From: Phycisphaerae bacterium
Lineage (GTDB): Bacteria > Planctomycetota > Phycisphaerae > SM23-33
Assembly: GCA_030754715.1 (NCBI GenBank)
Contig: JASLZV010000068.1
Location: 1 to 7,981 of the forward strand
Direction: 5' to 3'
Length of the DNA: 7,981 nt
The notes under the pieces were generated by a model. It did not search any database. It was not told where the DNA came from and saw only the letters and a list, made by a program, of their open reading frames with translations. Both the position numbers and the translations under genes were made by a program. How positions within the stretch are numbered: the stretch's first letter is position 1; the number at the start of each line of letters is the position of its first letter. Shown here in pieces: positions 1 to 5,857 of this stretch.

Positions 1-1078
1 CGCTGCCCCCGTTGTTCCGATAGAGGCGATCCGGGCCGGCGCGCGAAACGTAGAGATCCAGGTCGCCGTCCCCGTCCATGTCGCCGAAGGCAGAAGTGTT
101 GCCGCCGTCGGTCAGGCCCCACTGGGCACTGGCGTCGACGAAGTTGCCGCCGTCGTTGCGGTACGGACGGGGCGTGTTGCCGAGGTGAAGATCGAGGTCG
201 CCGTCGTTGTCGATGTCGCCCCACGCCGACCCTATGGAATGGCCGCTTCCGCCGGTGGCATTGTGCGTGCCGGCGACATTGGTAAAACTGGCCGATCCGT
301 TGTTTCTCCACAACCCGTTGGCTTGCAGATGGTAGTTGGAAACGTAGAAGTCCTGGTCACCGTCGGAGTCCCAGTCGCAAGAGGTGACGCCAACGGAACT
401 GGTGACCGGGGCGATGGTGGACCCGGAGAAGGACGTGCCGCTGTTGTTTATCATCAGCGTGGAGACGAGCCCAGTGTTGTTTGGCGACGAAAAGCCGGCG
501 ACATACAAATCGAGGTACCCATCGCCGTTGTAATCAGCCCAACTGGCGCCTCTGCTATTGGGGATTTGGGCAGGACGCGTGGGCATGGTAATCGGTTTGT
601 CGAAGGACGTTGAGCTGCCGCTGCTCTGGTTGCGCAACAGGATGTTGTCGGCAGGACTGTAGACATCGAGCAGCCCATCATTGTTGTAGTCCCCCCAGAC
701 GTGGGGGCCGGTGCTGTTGAGCCACCCTCCCCACGAGAAGGATGTACCACCGTTATTCTTCCAGACCGAGGTGCTCGAGCCGGAGAAACTGATATCCACG
801 TACCCATCGTTGTTGTAATCGCCCCAGCTGGTGGGCCCGCCGCGAAACCCACCGCCGATCGGGTCCGAGTCGGGGAACAGCGATGCCGTCTGGTCGTCAA
901 AGGCCCCGGCCCGGACAACGGACCCCGACCATAGGAGCACCGTCAGCGCCGATGCGCATAACATAATCAGCCGCGGCCAACTATGGTGGATGCTGGACAG
1001 ACTGTCGCGCGTGGAACGGCTGGTGGGGGCCCAGGCACAGGCGCAGAAAGCCGAATAACTGCGGGGCAAAGTATTCAT
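1..1078 (-). CDS. Secreted FG-GAP/VCBS repeat protein, 3' end beyond the window
   Basis: The reading frame is open from the ATG at 1078 to the left edge (359 codons, no stop), so the C-terminus is missing. A GGAGG at 1086-1090 sits 7 bases before the ATG. Residues about 37-58 form a hydrophobic signal segment ending VVRAGA, so the protein is probably exported. From residue 85 onward there are at least six calcium-loop type repeats of the form WGDYNNDGYVDI, near residues 85, 128, 180, 235, 286 and 331, each followed by a short spacer such as WKNNGG or RNNGGS. This is the FG-GAP/VCBS pattern (PF13517 type), known from integrin-like beta-propellers in which Asp/Asn side chains bind Ca2+. The stretch before the signal segment is unusually long (about 36 residues); an internal ATG at residue 39 is an alternative start but lacks such a good ribosome site. 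The surface or periplasmic ligand cannot be inferred. Confidence 0.9.
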   Translation of the reverse strand, partial: MNTLPRSYSAFCACAWAPTSRSTRDSLSSIHHSWPRLIMLCASALTVLLWSGSVVRAGAFDDQTASLFPDSDPIGGGFRGGPTSWGDYNNDGYVDISFSGSSTSVWKNNGGTSFSWGGWLNSTGPHVWGDYNNDGLLDVYSPADNILLRNQSSGSSTSFDKPITMPTRPAQIPNSRGASWADYNGDGYLDLYVAGFSSPNNTGLVSTLMINNSGTSFSGSTIAPVTSSVGVTSCDWDSDGDQDFYVSNYHLQANGLWRNNGSASFTNVAGTHNATGGSGHSIGSAWGDIDNDGDLDLHLGNTPRPYRNDGGNFVDASAQWGLTDGGNTSAFGDMDGDGDLDLYVSRAGPDRLYRNNGGS

Positions 1079-1127
1079 CACACTACCTCCGATCTCCATT
1101 CACACTCAGCGCCGTCAGGACTAGACC

Positions 1128-1156
1128 ATTGTACCGCGAAGTGCGGGTTTGGCCAA
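1128..1156 (-). promoter_or_regulatory. Candidate sigma70-like promoter of the FG-GAP gene
   Basis: On the minus strand, TTGGCC (1151-1156, 4/6 to consensus) and TACAAT (1128-1133, 5/6) are separated by exactly 17 bases. Transcription would begin near 1121, giving a leader of about 43 bases that contains the GGAGG ribosome site. It lies downstream of the stop of the putative small gene at 1199, so the FG-GAP gene probably has its own promoter. This was judged by eye only. Confidence 0.5.
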
Positions 1157-1198
1157 TTCCCAACGACCGGCGGCGATTTTCAGGATGGTCACGAAATC

Positions 1199-1429
1199 CT
1201 AGTGAAAATGAGAGAAGGCAGGTGGAGGAGGCCCCGCATTTGACGCATCAACGGCGGCACCCGCGAACCGCGGCCCGAGCAGCACGTCGGGCCTGCCTTC
1301 CTCTGCCGACGCCGGCTCCAGAAACCATCGGTGCGCCATGCGATCCACGGCGGTCGCCCGCCGGCAGGCAGGCAACTCCAGGATTGTTCGTGCATCGTGG
1401 ACAATGATCGGTTTGCTCCCCGTCTTCAT
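1199..1429 (-). CDS. Possible small hypothetical protein (76 aa)
   Basis: I do not recognise this protein. The ATG at 1429 is preceded by GAGGAGG (1434-1440), about 4 bases away, a strong ribosome site if slightly close. The frame runs 76 codons to a TAG. It lies 61 bases after the stop of the 255-residue gene on the same strand and upstream of the FG-GAP promoter, so it could be co-transcribed with the former. Third codon positions are mostly G or C, as in the neighbours. Residues 8-53 look like ordinary soluble protein, and the C-terminus is Pro/Ala-rich. No membrane segment or motif is visible. A spurious ORF in GC-rich DNA is the main alternative; overlapping frames of 64-71 codons also exist on this strand. 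Confidence 0.4.
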   Translation of the reverse strand: MKTGSKPIIVHDARTILELPACRRATAVDRMAHRWFLEPASAEEGRPDVLLGPRFAGAAVDASNAGPPPPAFSHFH

Positions 1430-1490
1430 TGCGCCTCCTCACTCCATAGGTCGAGCATTTGAGCTCTCGCTTTCTCCCTCCCGCGCGACA

Positions 1491-2258
1491 TTACGCCTTT
1501 TCGGCCACCGACCACTGCATGCCACGACGCTCTATCATCCGTGTGAAGGGAAGCTTCCCGGGCTCGGCAAGGAAACAGAGGATCTCGCCGGAAGTCGAGG
1601 GCCGGATCATGGCCACGTGCAAACCGTCTGCCCAGGAAAACGGCCAGCGGGGCGCTCCCACGACGACCAGATCGCAGTTGGATAGGACATGTCCATCCTC
1701 GATCAGCGGCTGCATCGTCGTGACAAAGGAAATGTGCGAAGGCCCATCCACCGTGCCCTCCGCGAGGCCGAATAACTGTTGGATTCCTACCTGCACCGTA
1801 CGTCCCCGGCGGACAAGTTCCTTGAGTTCTTCGAGATCGCCACGCATCCGGTTCCCCGCGGCGTCGTGCTCGTACACCAGGCGCCAGCGGTCGCAGACGA
1901 ACCAGCGGTAGACGCCGTAGGGATACGCCTTGCTCTCGTCGAGGGTTTCGTTGCCCATCATCCACTTGACGTGCGAGTAGGCGCCGGAGGTGTCGTACTT
2001 GAAGATGCTGATGTACGGCTGCTCGATGTCCTGGCCGCGGTGCATGTAGCTGTGGTGGTGGCTCATCAGGCCAGCAAAGGCGTCGCCGTCACCCGCATAG
2101 GTCTGCTGGAAATACAGCGTTTCCTCGTACGTTCCGGCGTCCATGTAGAGTCGCAGATCCGCACCCCGCCGCACCGCGTTGGCGAGGGCGGACACATCGC
2201 CGGCAGAGATGGTCAGGTTCGTCTGCTGCTCGAGTGCCAGTACCCAGTTACGGTCCAT
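1491..2258 (-). CDS. Uncharacterised soluble protein with apparent internal duplication (255 aa)
   Basis: ATG at 2258 with AGAGGGA (2264-2270) 5 bases upstream; TAA at 1491-1493. There is no signal peptide or membrane segment, so it is probably cytoplasmic. Residues 21-38 (DVSALANAVRRGADLRLY) resemble residues 141-158 (DLEELKELVRRGRTVQVG), and each is followed by about 80 residues with a similar beta-rich hydrophobic layout, which suggests two copies of one domain. A His-rich stretch SHHHSYMH lies at 66-73. The D..L...VRRGADLR signature reminds me of uncharacterised bacterial proteins, but I cannot name the family, and no catalytic motif is evident. No convincing promoter is seen upstream. 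That the gene is real is supported by the ribosome site, the length and the natural amino-acid composition. Confidence 0.8.
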   Translation of the reverse strand: MDRNWVLALEQQTNLTISAGDVSALANAVRRGADLRLYMDAGTYEETLYFQQTYAGDGDAFAGLMSHHHSYMHRGQDIEQPYISIFKYDTSGAYSHVKWMMGNETLDESKAYPYGVYRWFVCDRWRLVYEHDAAGNRMRGDLEELKELVRRGRTVQVGIQQLFGLAEGTVDGPSHISFVTTMQPLIEDGHVLSNCDLVVVGAPRWPFSWADGLHVAMIRPSTSGEILCFLAEPGKLPFTRMIERRGMQWSVAEKA

Positions 2259-2342
2259 ATCATTCCCTCTCTCGCTGTGGCCTCAAGAATGGTCGCGAGG
2301 TTACCGGTCTCCCACCGATTGCGGCCGGATGCGGTAACGGTT

Positions 2343-2497
2343 TGACCTGCCCCCAATTTATGTACCAACTTGAATGAGAGTCAGGCCAATGCATTCTGTC
2401 CGGCCACTTGGCGGTCCCACGGAAAGCCGACCGACCACAGATCCACACAGGCGCGGTATCCGGAGGCCGATTGGACCAGTTTTAGGGGAGCAGATCA
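2343..2497. mobile_element. Candidate 155-bp mini-element or remnant with IS3-like ends
   Basis: The left end reads TGACCTGCCCCC (2343-2354). The right end, read inward on the minus strand from 2497, is TGATCTGCTCCC, giving 10/12 matches. Both continue to a CCAA tetramer near position 25, after an unalignable stretch. TGA.CTGC.CCC ends of about 25 bases are typical of IS3-family insertion sequences. No transposase frame is intact inside, so this would be an internally deleted copy or a MITE-like derivative. No target duplication is visible: the flanks are GTT on the left and ACA on the right. The element lies in a gene-poor gap. Chance similarity is possible. Confidence 0.4.
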
Positions 2498-2942
2498 ACA
2501 AGCAGCAGATTTGCCTCATTCCCTAACGTCCGATAATATATGTTATGTTACGATGTGCCTGTATGGAAAGGCTGTACAGCACCGCACGTTCCTGCCGACG
2601 AAGGCGAAATCAGCACAGATCGTGGCTGTCATTTGCCCACTCCTCCTGATTCAGGACCCTCCCGGTCATTCTTTGGCAATTGCGGCGAGGGTGGGAGTTT
2701 CCGGACAACCGTCCGGCCGAGGTCCTTGACCACGCCAAGGTACGCCTTTGGCGGACGCCCGGGCGTGGTCAGGTAATTGCGGCTGTGGATGATGGCGATT
2801 GATGCAGAGAATTTCCATGGGCGGTGGGGGTTGAGCATCTACCAGCGGCGTCACGGCAGGCCGGATTTGGTAGCACAGTGCGATCGCCAGATCAATGCCG
2901 CCGAGGGATCGTTTCCGGCCCCGGTTTGGACGCGCCGGTTCG
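2498..2942. other. Gene-free stretch, 445 bp
   Basis: No reading frame here has both a ribosome site and protein-like composition. Minus-strand frames at 2629-2838 (69 codons) and 2666-2986 (106 codons, TTG start inside the neighbouring gene) lack Shine-Dalgarno sequences and are Pro/Arg-rich. The stretch contains several perfect dyads: TCCTGA-T-TCAGGA at 2644-2656, plus those at 2701-2716 and 2727-2771 listed separately. It might be a decayed gene or mobile element, but I cannot identify one. Confidence 0.5.
2701..2771. repeat. Two adjacent hairpins
   Basis: CCGGAC (2701-2706) and GTCCGG (2711-2716) form a perfect 6-bp stem with a 4-base AACC loop. Immediately downstream, TGACCACGCC (2727-2736) pairs perfectly with GGCGTGGTCA (2762-2771) over 10 bp. 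The spacer between them contains a smaller CCAAGG/CCTTTGG stem-loop with TACG at its tip; it shares the CC at 2735-2736 with the 10-bp stem, so the two pairings partly compete. Neither hairpin is followed by a T-run, so a simple intrinsic terminator is unlikely. They lie about 170-240 bases beyond the end of the minus-strand small-protein operon and may be RNA structures in its 3' tail or the remains of a repeat element. Confidence 0.45.
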
Positions 2943-3242
2943 TTACCGCCCGGTAAATATCCGGTCGAGCGCAATCTTCTGGCCAACTACATCAATCGAC
3001 CGTTTATTGACGTTCGGGGCATACGTGATCATCGTCCTGTTTTCTATGTCGATCACGTACAGCAGGTCAATGGTATCAGTGTAGCCGCCAGTGGCCAGGA
3101 TGTATCTGTCCTGCCGGACAGATACGTTCCCCGAAGCGTAGGCCGACCCCCCAGTTCCCGTGTAGACCGATATCAGCATTGCCGTCATGATAACCGCGGT
3201 AATCGTCAGCAGTACGATGGTGGTATTCTGCGTATTCTTCAT
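2943..3242 (-). CDS. Small membrane-anchored protein, paralogue B (99 aa)
   Basis: ATG at 3242 with AGGA (3251-3254) 8 bases upstream; TAA at 2943-2945. Residues 8-28 are a hydrophobic segment, either an uncleaved signal anchor or a signal peptide (a possible cleavage lies after SAYA, near 36). The rest is a short beta-rich domain: RYILATGGY (46-54), then LLYVIDIENR (60-69) and a final strand region with DVVGQKI. This follows the same order as the neighbouring 96-residue protein (YIMITGH, GVYVVDLATGR, LKLVGTR), so the two are tandem diverged paralogues, although overall identity is low. The pattern looks like one or two blades of a beta-propeller. It starts 30 bases after the stop of the 96-residue gene and is the last gene of the three-gene unit. 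Function unknown; exposed on the outer face of the cytoplasmic membrane by inference. Confidence 0.85.
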   Translation of the reverse strand: MKNTQNTTIVLLTITAVIMTAMLISVYTGTGGSAYASGNVSVRQDRYILATGGYTDTIDLLYVIDIENRTMITYAPNVNKRSIDVVGQKIALDRIFTGR

Positions 3243-3272
3243 GGTTGTATTCCTGTTGCCGATAGTGGCTTA

Positions 3273-3563
3273 CTAGAGGGCTTTCCGCGTGGGGATGTCG
3301 CTCCTGAGGCGTCGCGTTCCCACCAACTTCAGCCGCTTGCTGCTGGGATCAAATTGCCACCCGGCCAACCTCCCGGTCGCCAAGTCGACCACATAGACAC
3401 CATCCCGGCCTTCATGAAGCATGTGCCCGGTAATCATGATGTAGTTGTCGCGCAGGATTGAGCCTTCGAGGGCCTCTGCCTTGGTCGGGCCCACACCCAG
3501 TATCAGTGTCACCAGCAGCGACACGTTGATACACACCAGTACCGCAATTAGTATCTTTTTCAT
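3273..3563 (-). CDS. Small membrane-anchored protein, paralogue A (96 aa)
   Basis: I place the start at the ATG at 3563 (MKKILIAV). GGGAGAG (3570-3576) precedes it by about 6 bases and a typical hydrophobic segment (residues 4-23) follows at once. A longer frame exists upstream to 3731 but overlaps the preceding gene and has no signal-like start. After the anchor come RDNYIMITGH (38-47), GVYVVDLATGRLAGWQFD (55-72) and RLKLVGTRRL (77-86). This resembles single-blade propeller proteins that I associate with planctomycetes, in which the protein appears to recite a 'value, label, residual' strand pattern; the function is not known. The start lies 14 bases after the TGA of the 72-residue gene, so the two are very probably translated from one mRNA. 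Confidence 0.88.
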   Translation of the reverse strand: MKKILIAVLVCINVSLLVTLILGVGPTKAEALEGSILRDNYIMITGHMLHEGRDGVYVVDLATGRLAGWQFDPSSKRLKLVGTRRLRSDIPTRKAL

Positions 3564-3577
3564 CTGTGCTCTCCCAA

Positions 3578-3796
3578 TCAGTCTAGGTGGCTTCTTCGGG
3601 GGTTCTTGAACGCAACGGCGCAAACACATAGAACGAAGGTCACTGCATATATCACCGGCAGCCACGGATGGGGAGCTTCGATCTGCGGTGCCCTCCGGAA
3701 CCGCGCCGCCGCCCATGCCGCCGGGGACCACAACAACAACATCCCCACCAGCGCCAAAACGCCCAACGTTACTTTTTGCCGGTTCATCACGTCCAC
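3578..3796 (-). CDS. Small membrane protein with two hydrophobic segments (72 aa)
   Basis: Residues about 9-29 are hydrophobic and end in SPAAWA-A, which could be a signal peptidase site or a first membrane helix. Residues 46-63 (LPVIYAVTFVLCVCAVAF) form a clear membrane helix, followed by a positive KNPRRSH tail. The linker RRAPQIEAPHPWLP between them is Pro-rich. Two starts are possible: GTG at 3796, 9 bases after GGAGG (3806-3810), or ATG at 3787, which is 18 bases from that site but close to the predicted transcription start. I chose the GTG. It is the first gene of a three-gene unit with the two paralogous anchored proteins and could be their membrane partner. Function unknown. Confidence 0.82.
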   Translation of the reverse strand: MDVMNRQKVTLGVLALVGMLLLWSPAAWAAARFRRAPQIEAPHPWLPVIYAVTFVLCVCAVAFKNPRRSHLD

Positions 3797-3824
3797 ATTA
3801 TACCACCTCCGCGACGCCTTGCAA
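3797..3824 (-). promoter_or_regulatory. Strong candidate promoter overlapping the start of the small-protein operon
   Basis: On the minus strand TTGCAA (3819-3824, 4/6) lies 16 bases from a perfect TATAAT (3797-3802), which also has the extended TG motif (TGGTATAAT). Transcription would start near 3790, inside the annotated GTG codon region and about 3 bases before the ATG at 3787. The ribosome site GGAGG (3806-3810) would then be upstream of the transcript, so mRNA from this promoter would be nearly leaderless. Confidence 0.55.
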
Positions 3825-3856
3825 CTCTCCCGACCACGCTGCGGGCAAACCGGGGC

Positions 3857-4377
3857 TCATAAGAACCCCGCGATATCCCGCGCCTGCCGCGAAAATGCCG
3901 CTGTCGGCATCGCGATCGTCTGCCATTTTGCGATCCTGGGCCGGCCCGCCGCCACGTACTGGCCCAGCCAAATCCCCACAAATCCGTAATGCCGCCGACG
4001 GAACAGGTGTACCTCCTCGAACGGCGCCCGCTGCGGCGGGCCTTGAAGCCAATATGCAAACACAAGCAGCGCCTGGAAATCCTCCCCGAATACCTTCTCC
4101 CATTCCACCAGGCCCTCCACGTCCTGCCGCGTGATCCAGTTTTCCCACGCGCGTCTGGGCCCTCGCCGTCGGCCGGCGCCCGAATCAGGAAACTTCCGCC
4201 CTTCACATCCACCAGCAGGTTTGCCCCCGAACCACTGTACACCAGGAAATCGAAACTATTGATCGCCGCGTCCGCAAAAATCGCCCTCTTGGCCTCATCG
4301 ACTGCCACGTAAGGCCACCCCTTGGCGCGAAGGTAGTCTTCGAAGGCCGCCTCGTAATGTACGCTGCGCTGGACCAT
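3857..4377 (-). pseudogene. HYExAFE-like family gene broken by a one-base frameshift
   Basis: ATG at 4377, 7 bases after the hisS stop, with AGGGG overlapping that stop. The first 60 codons read as a clean family N-terminus: HYEAAFEDYL (7-16), YVAVDEAKRA (23-32), SFDFLVYS (41-48) and NLLVDVKG (53-60). Past 4198 this frame turns Arg/Gly-rich. The -1 frame instead gives RKFPDSG, then AWENWITRQDVEGLVEWEKVFG, LLVFAYWL and a tail ending DIAGFL at a TGA (3857-3859), which completes a normal 173-residue protein. Restoring one base in GGGCGGAAG (about 4196-4202) joins the halves exactly. VDVKG with the preceding SFDF resembles a nuclease-like core, but this is inference. It is either a recent pseudogene or a sequencing error; no slippery heptamer suits programmed frameshifting. 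Co-transcribed with hisS. Confidence 0.8.
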
Positions 4378-4384
4378 CAGCCCC

Positions 4385-5683
4385 TTACCGCCTGTCTGAC
4401 AAGCCCGCCAGAGGATCGGCCAGAAACTCGTCCAGTCGACGGTCCTGCTGTCGGCCGGTGGCCATGTCCTTTACCGTCACGTTGTCGGCCCGCACGATAG
4501 CCGCCGCCCGTGCACCCTGGCGATTAGCCTCCTTCAACTGCTTGCCGACCCCCTGCCGCTTATAGGAGAATTCCGCCGCCACCCCAGCCGCCCTCAGCCG
4601 CCCCACCACCGCCGTCACTACAGGCATTGCACCATCCTCACCATCGATTACGAACAAATCCACCGGTCGGCCCAGGTCCGGAACGCAGCTTTTCTCCCTC
4701 AGCAGTATTTCCAGCACCACGTCACCCATGCCGAAGCCCGTCGCGGCAATCTTGGGCCCACCCAGGAGCTCCAGTAGGTTGTCGTAGCGTCCCCCCCCTG
4801 CTACGGCCCGCAGCGACTCTCCGCGCCCGAACACTTCGTAAACAATTCCCGTGTAGTACGCCAGACCGCGGACAACCCGCATGTCCAGACCGCAGTAGTC
4901 CGCTATTCCAAAATCTTCCAACTGCCTCCAGAGCATGGAAATCCGGTCAACGTCCTTTTGGCAGCCGCTGAAGTGCTTTTCCCCCTTCGCCAGTGCCTCA
5001 AGGGCCTCAATGTCAGAAACGTCTTGGAAAACGCGTATGGCGTCAATTTGCTTGCCGTCCAATCCCACCTTCGTCGCCAGATCCTGGAACTCCTTCTCGC
5101 TGATTTTGGGGCGATTGTCGAGCACGCCCAAGACTTCTTCAAAACTCTCCGGCGGAACACCTGCAGCCTTCAACATCGCCATCGTCAGTGGTCGGCTGCC
5201 GATTCGCACCTCCACATCGTCAGCGCCCAGGCCCATCTCCCGCAGCGCATCGACCGCCACCAGAATGCACTCGGCGTCGGCCAACTCGCTCTCGACGCCG
5301 ATTATGTCGATGTTCCACTGGAAAAACTCCCGCAGCCGTCCCTTTTGCGGGTTTTCCGCACGGCACAAACGCGGCAGGGAGAACCACTTGACCGGCCGCG
5401 GCAGAGAGTTGATCTTCGCGTTAATCATCCGGGCTAGCGACGGAGTGATCTCGGGGCGAATCGCCAAGTTGCGCCCACCGCGATCGGTAAAACTGAACAA
5501 CTGTTCGGCAATTTCATGCCCGCTCTTGACCGTGAACAGGTCCAGATACTCGAAGATCGGCGCGTCGTACTCCTCAAAGCCGTTGCGCAGCGAAACCCGC
5601 CGCCACGTTTCGGTAATCCAGTTCCTCAGCCGCATGGATTCCGGATAAAAATCCCGCGTGCCTTTCACAGGTATGAACTTCAT
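4385..5683 (-). CDS. hisS: Histidyl-tRNA synthetase (432 aa)
   Basis: Class II aminoacyl-tRNA synthetase that charges tRNA-His with histidine using ATP in the cytoplasm. Visible signatures are the N-terminal PVKGTRDFYP (5-14), motif 1 around GFEEYDAPIFEY (35-46), RPEITPSLAR (76-85), motif 2 RAENPQKGRLREFFQWNIDI (108-127), the HisA loop RVVRGLAYYTG (269-279), AVAGGGRYDNL (293-303) and motif 3 ATGFGMGDVVLEIL (314-327). Residues about 338-425 are the anticodon-binding domain (VDLFVIDG onward). Length is normal. I chose ATG at 5683, which has GGAGAG 9 bases upstream; a TTG at 5689 in frame is only 3 bases from that site. The HisA loop has LAYY where most bacterial enzymes have LDYY. The HYExAFE-like gene follows after 7 bases, and the divergent HEAT-repeat gene lies upstream. 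Confidence 0.98.
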   Translation of the reverse strand: MKFIPVKGTRDFYPESMRLRNWITETWRRVSLRNGFEEYDAPIFEYLDLFTVKSGHEIAEQLFSFTDRGGRNLAIRPEITPSLARMINAKINSLPRPVKWFSLPRLCRAENPQKGRLREFFQWNIDIIGVESELADAECILVAVDALREMGLGADDVEVRIGSRPLTMAMLKAAGVPPESFEEVLGVLDNRPKISEKEFQDLATKVGLDGKQIDAIRVFQDVSDIEALEALAKGEKHFSGCQKDVDRISMLWRQLEDFGIADYCGLDMRVVRGLAYYTGIVYEVFGRGESLRAVAGGGRYDNLLELLGGPKIAATGFGMGDVVLEILLREKSCVPDLGRPVDLFVIDGEDGAMPVVTAVVGRLRAAGVAAEFSYKRQGVGKQLKEANRQGARAAAIVRADNVTVKDMATGRQQDRRLDEFLADPLAGLSDRR

Positions 5684-5720
5684 TTGCAAATTCTCTCCGG
5701 ACGTTTACTTGCAGCCCGAA

Positions 5721-5749
5721 AGTGTACCATGCCTCCCCAGTGGTTTGAA
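5721..5749 (-). promoter_or_regulatory. Candidate hisS promoter
   Basis: On the minus strand TTCAAA (5744-5749, 4/6) and TACACT (5721-5726, 4/6) are 17 bases apart, with an extended TGG before the -10 box, as in the small-protein operon promoter (both read TGGTA). The start would be near 5714, giving a leader of about 31 bases that holds the GGAGAG site. No T-box or other riboswitch fits in so short a leader. Confidence 0.42.
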
Positions 5750-5766
5750 GCACCTTATCCCCCTCA

Positions 5767-5795
5767 TAGACAACCCCTCACTGGCGGAGTATTAT
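5767..5795 (+). promoter_or_regulatory. Candidate promoter of the HEAT-repeat lipoprotein gene
   Basis: TAGACA (5767-5772, 5/6) and TATTAT (5790-5795, 5/6) are separated by exactly 17 bases. Transcription would begin near 5802, about 56 bases before the ATG. It lies back to back with the hisS promoter, with 17 bases between the two -35 boxes, so the two genes may share control. Confidence 0.55.
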
Positions 5796-5857
5796 GCGTA
5801 TCATGTTCAGGTCCGGCTGGAACATTCCCACGAAATCCGGAAAGAGGAAGCCCAAGA

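Noticed and set aside
185..934. Plus- and minus-strand open frames of 77-154 codons within the left gene
   Set aside because: They are other frames of the FG-GAP gene, whose own frame shows six Asp-rich repeats; the alternatives are Val/Pro/Thr-biased without ribosome sites.
1426..1965. 179-codon minus-strand frame
   Set aside because: It overlaps the 255-residue gene in another frame and is Arg/Gly-rich and unlike a natural protein.
2300..2338. GTTACCG...CGGTAAC 7-bp inverted repeat upstream of the 255-residue gene
   Set aside because: Seven base pairs with a 25-base gap is expected by chance in a window of this size; no promoter or conserved context supports it.
1779..2345. 188-codon plus-strand frame
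   Set aside because: It is antisense to the 255-residue gene, lacks a ribosome site and has Val/His/Arg-biased composition.
2629..2838. 69-codon minus-strand frame (MLNPHRPWKF...)
   Set aside because: It looks partly protein-like, but there is no ribosome site before the ATG and no family match I can name. It may be a fragment of a decayed gene; not strong enough to list.
2666..2986. 106-codon minus-strand frame starting TTG
   Set aside because: It starts inside the 99-residue gene, has no ribosome site and is Pro/Arg-rich.
2895..3461. 188-codon plus-strand frame
   Set aside because: It is antisense to the two small paralogue genes, which have ribosome sites and membrane anchors in their own frames.
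4180..4210. Programmed -1 frameshift in the HYExAFE-like gene
   Set aside because: The shift point GAAGGGCGGAAG has no X XXY YYZ heptamer in the right frame; GGGAAAA downstream at about 4140-4147 is out of phase and too late to rescue the conserved VKGRK segment.
4935..5648. 237-codon plus-strand frame
   Set aside because: It is antisense to hisS, Ser/Arg-rich and without a ribosome site.
5516..5857. Upstream extension of the HEAT-repeat gene
   Set aside because: The extra 114 codons overlap hisS antisense and precede a normal lipoprotein signal with its own ribosome site and promoter, so the open frame is coincidental.
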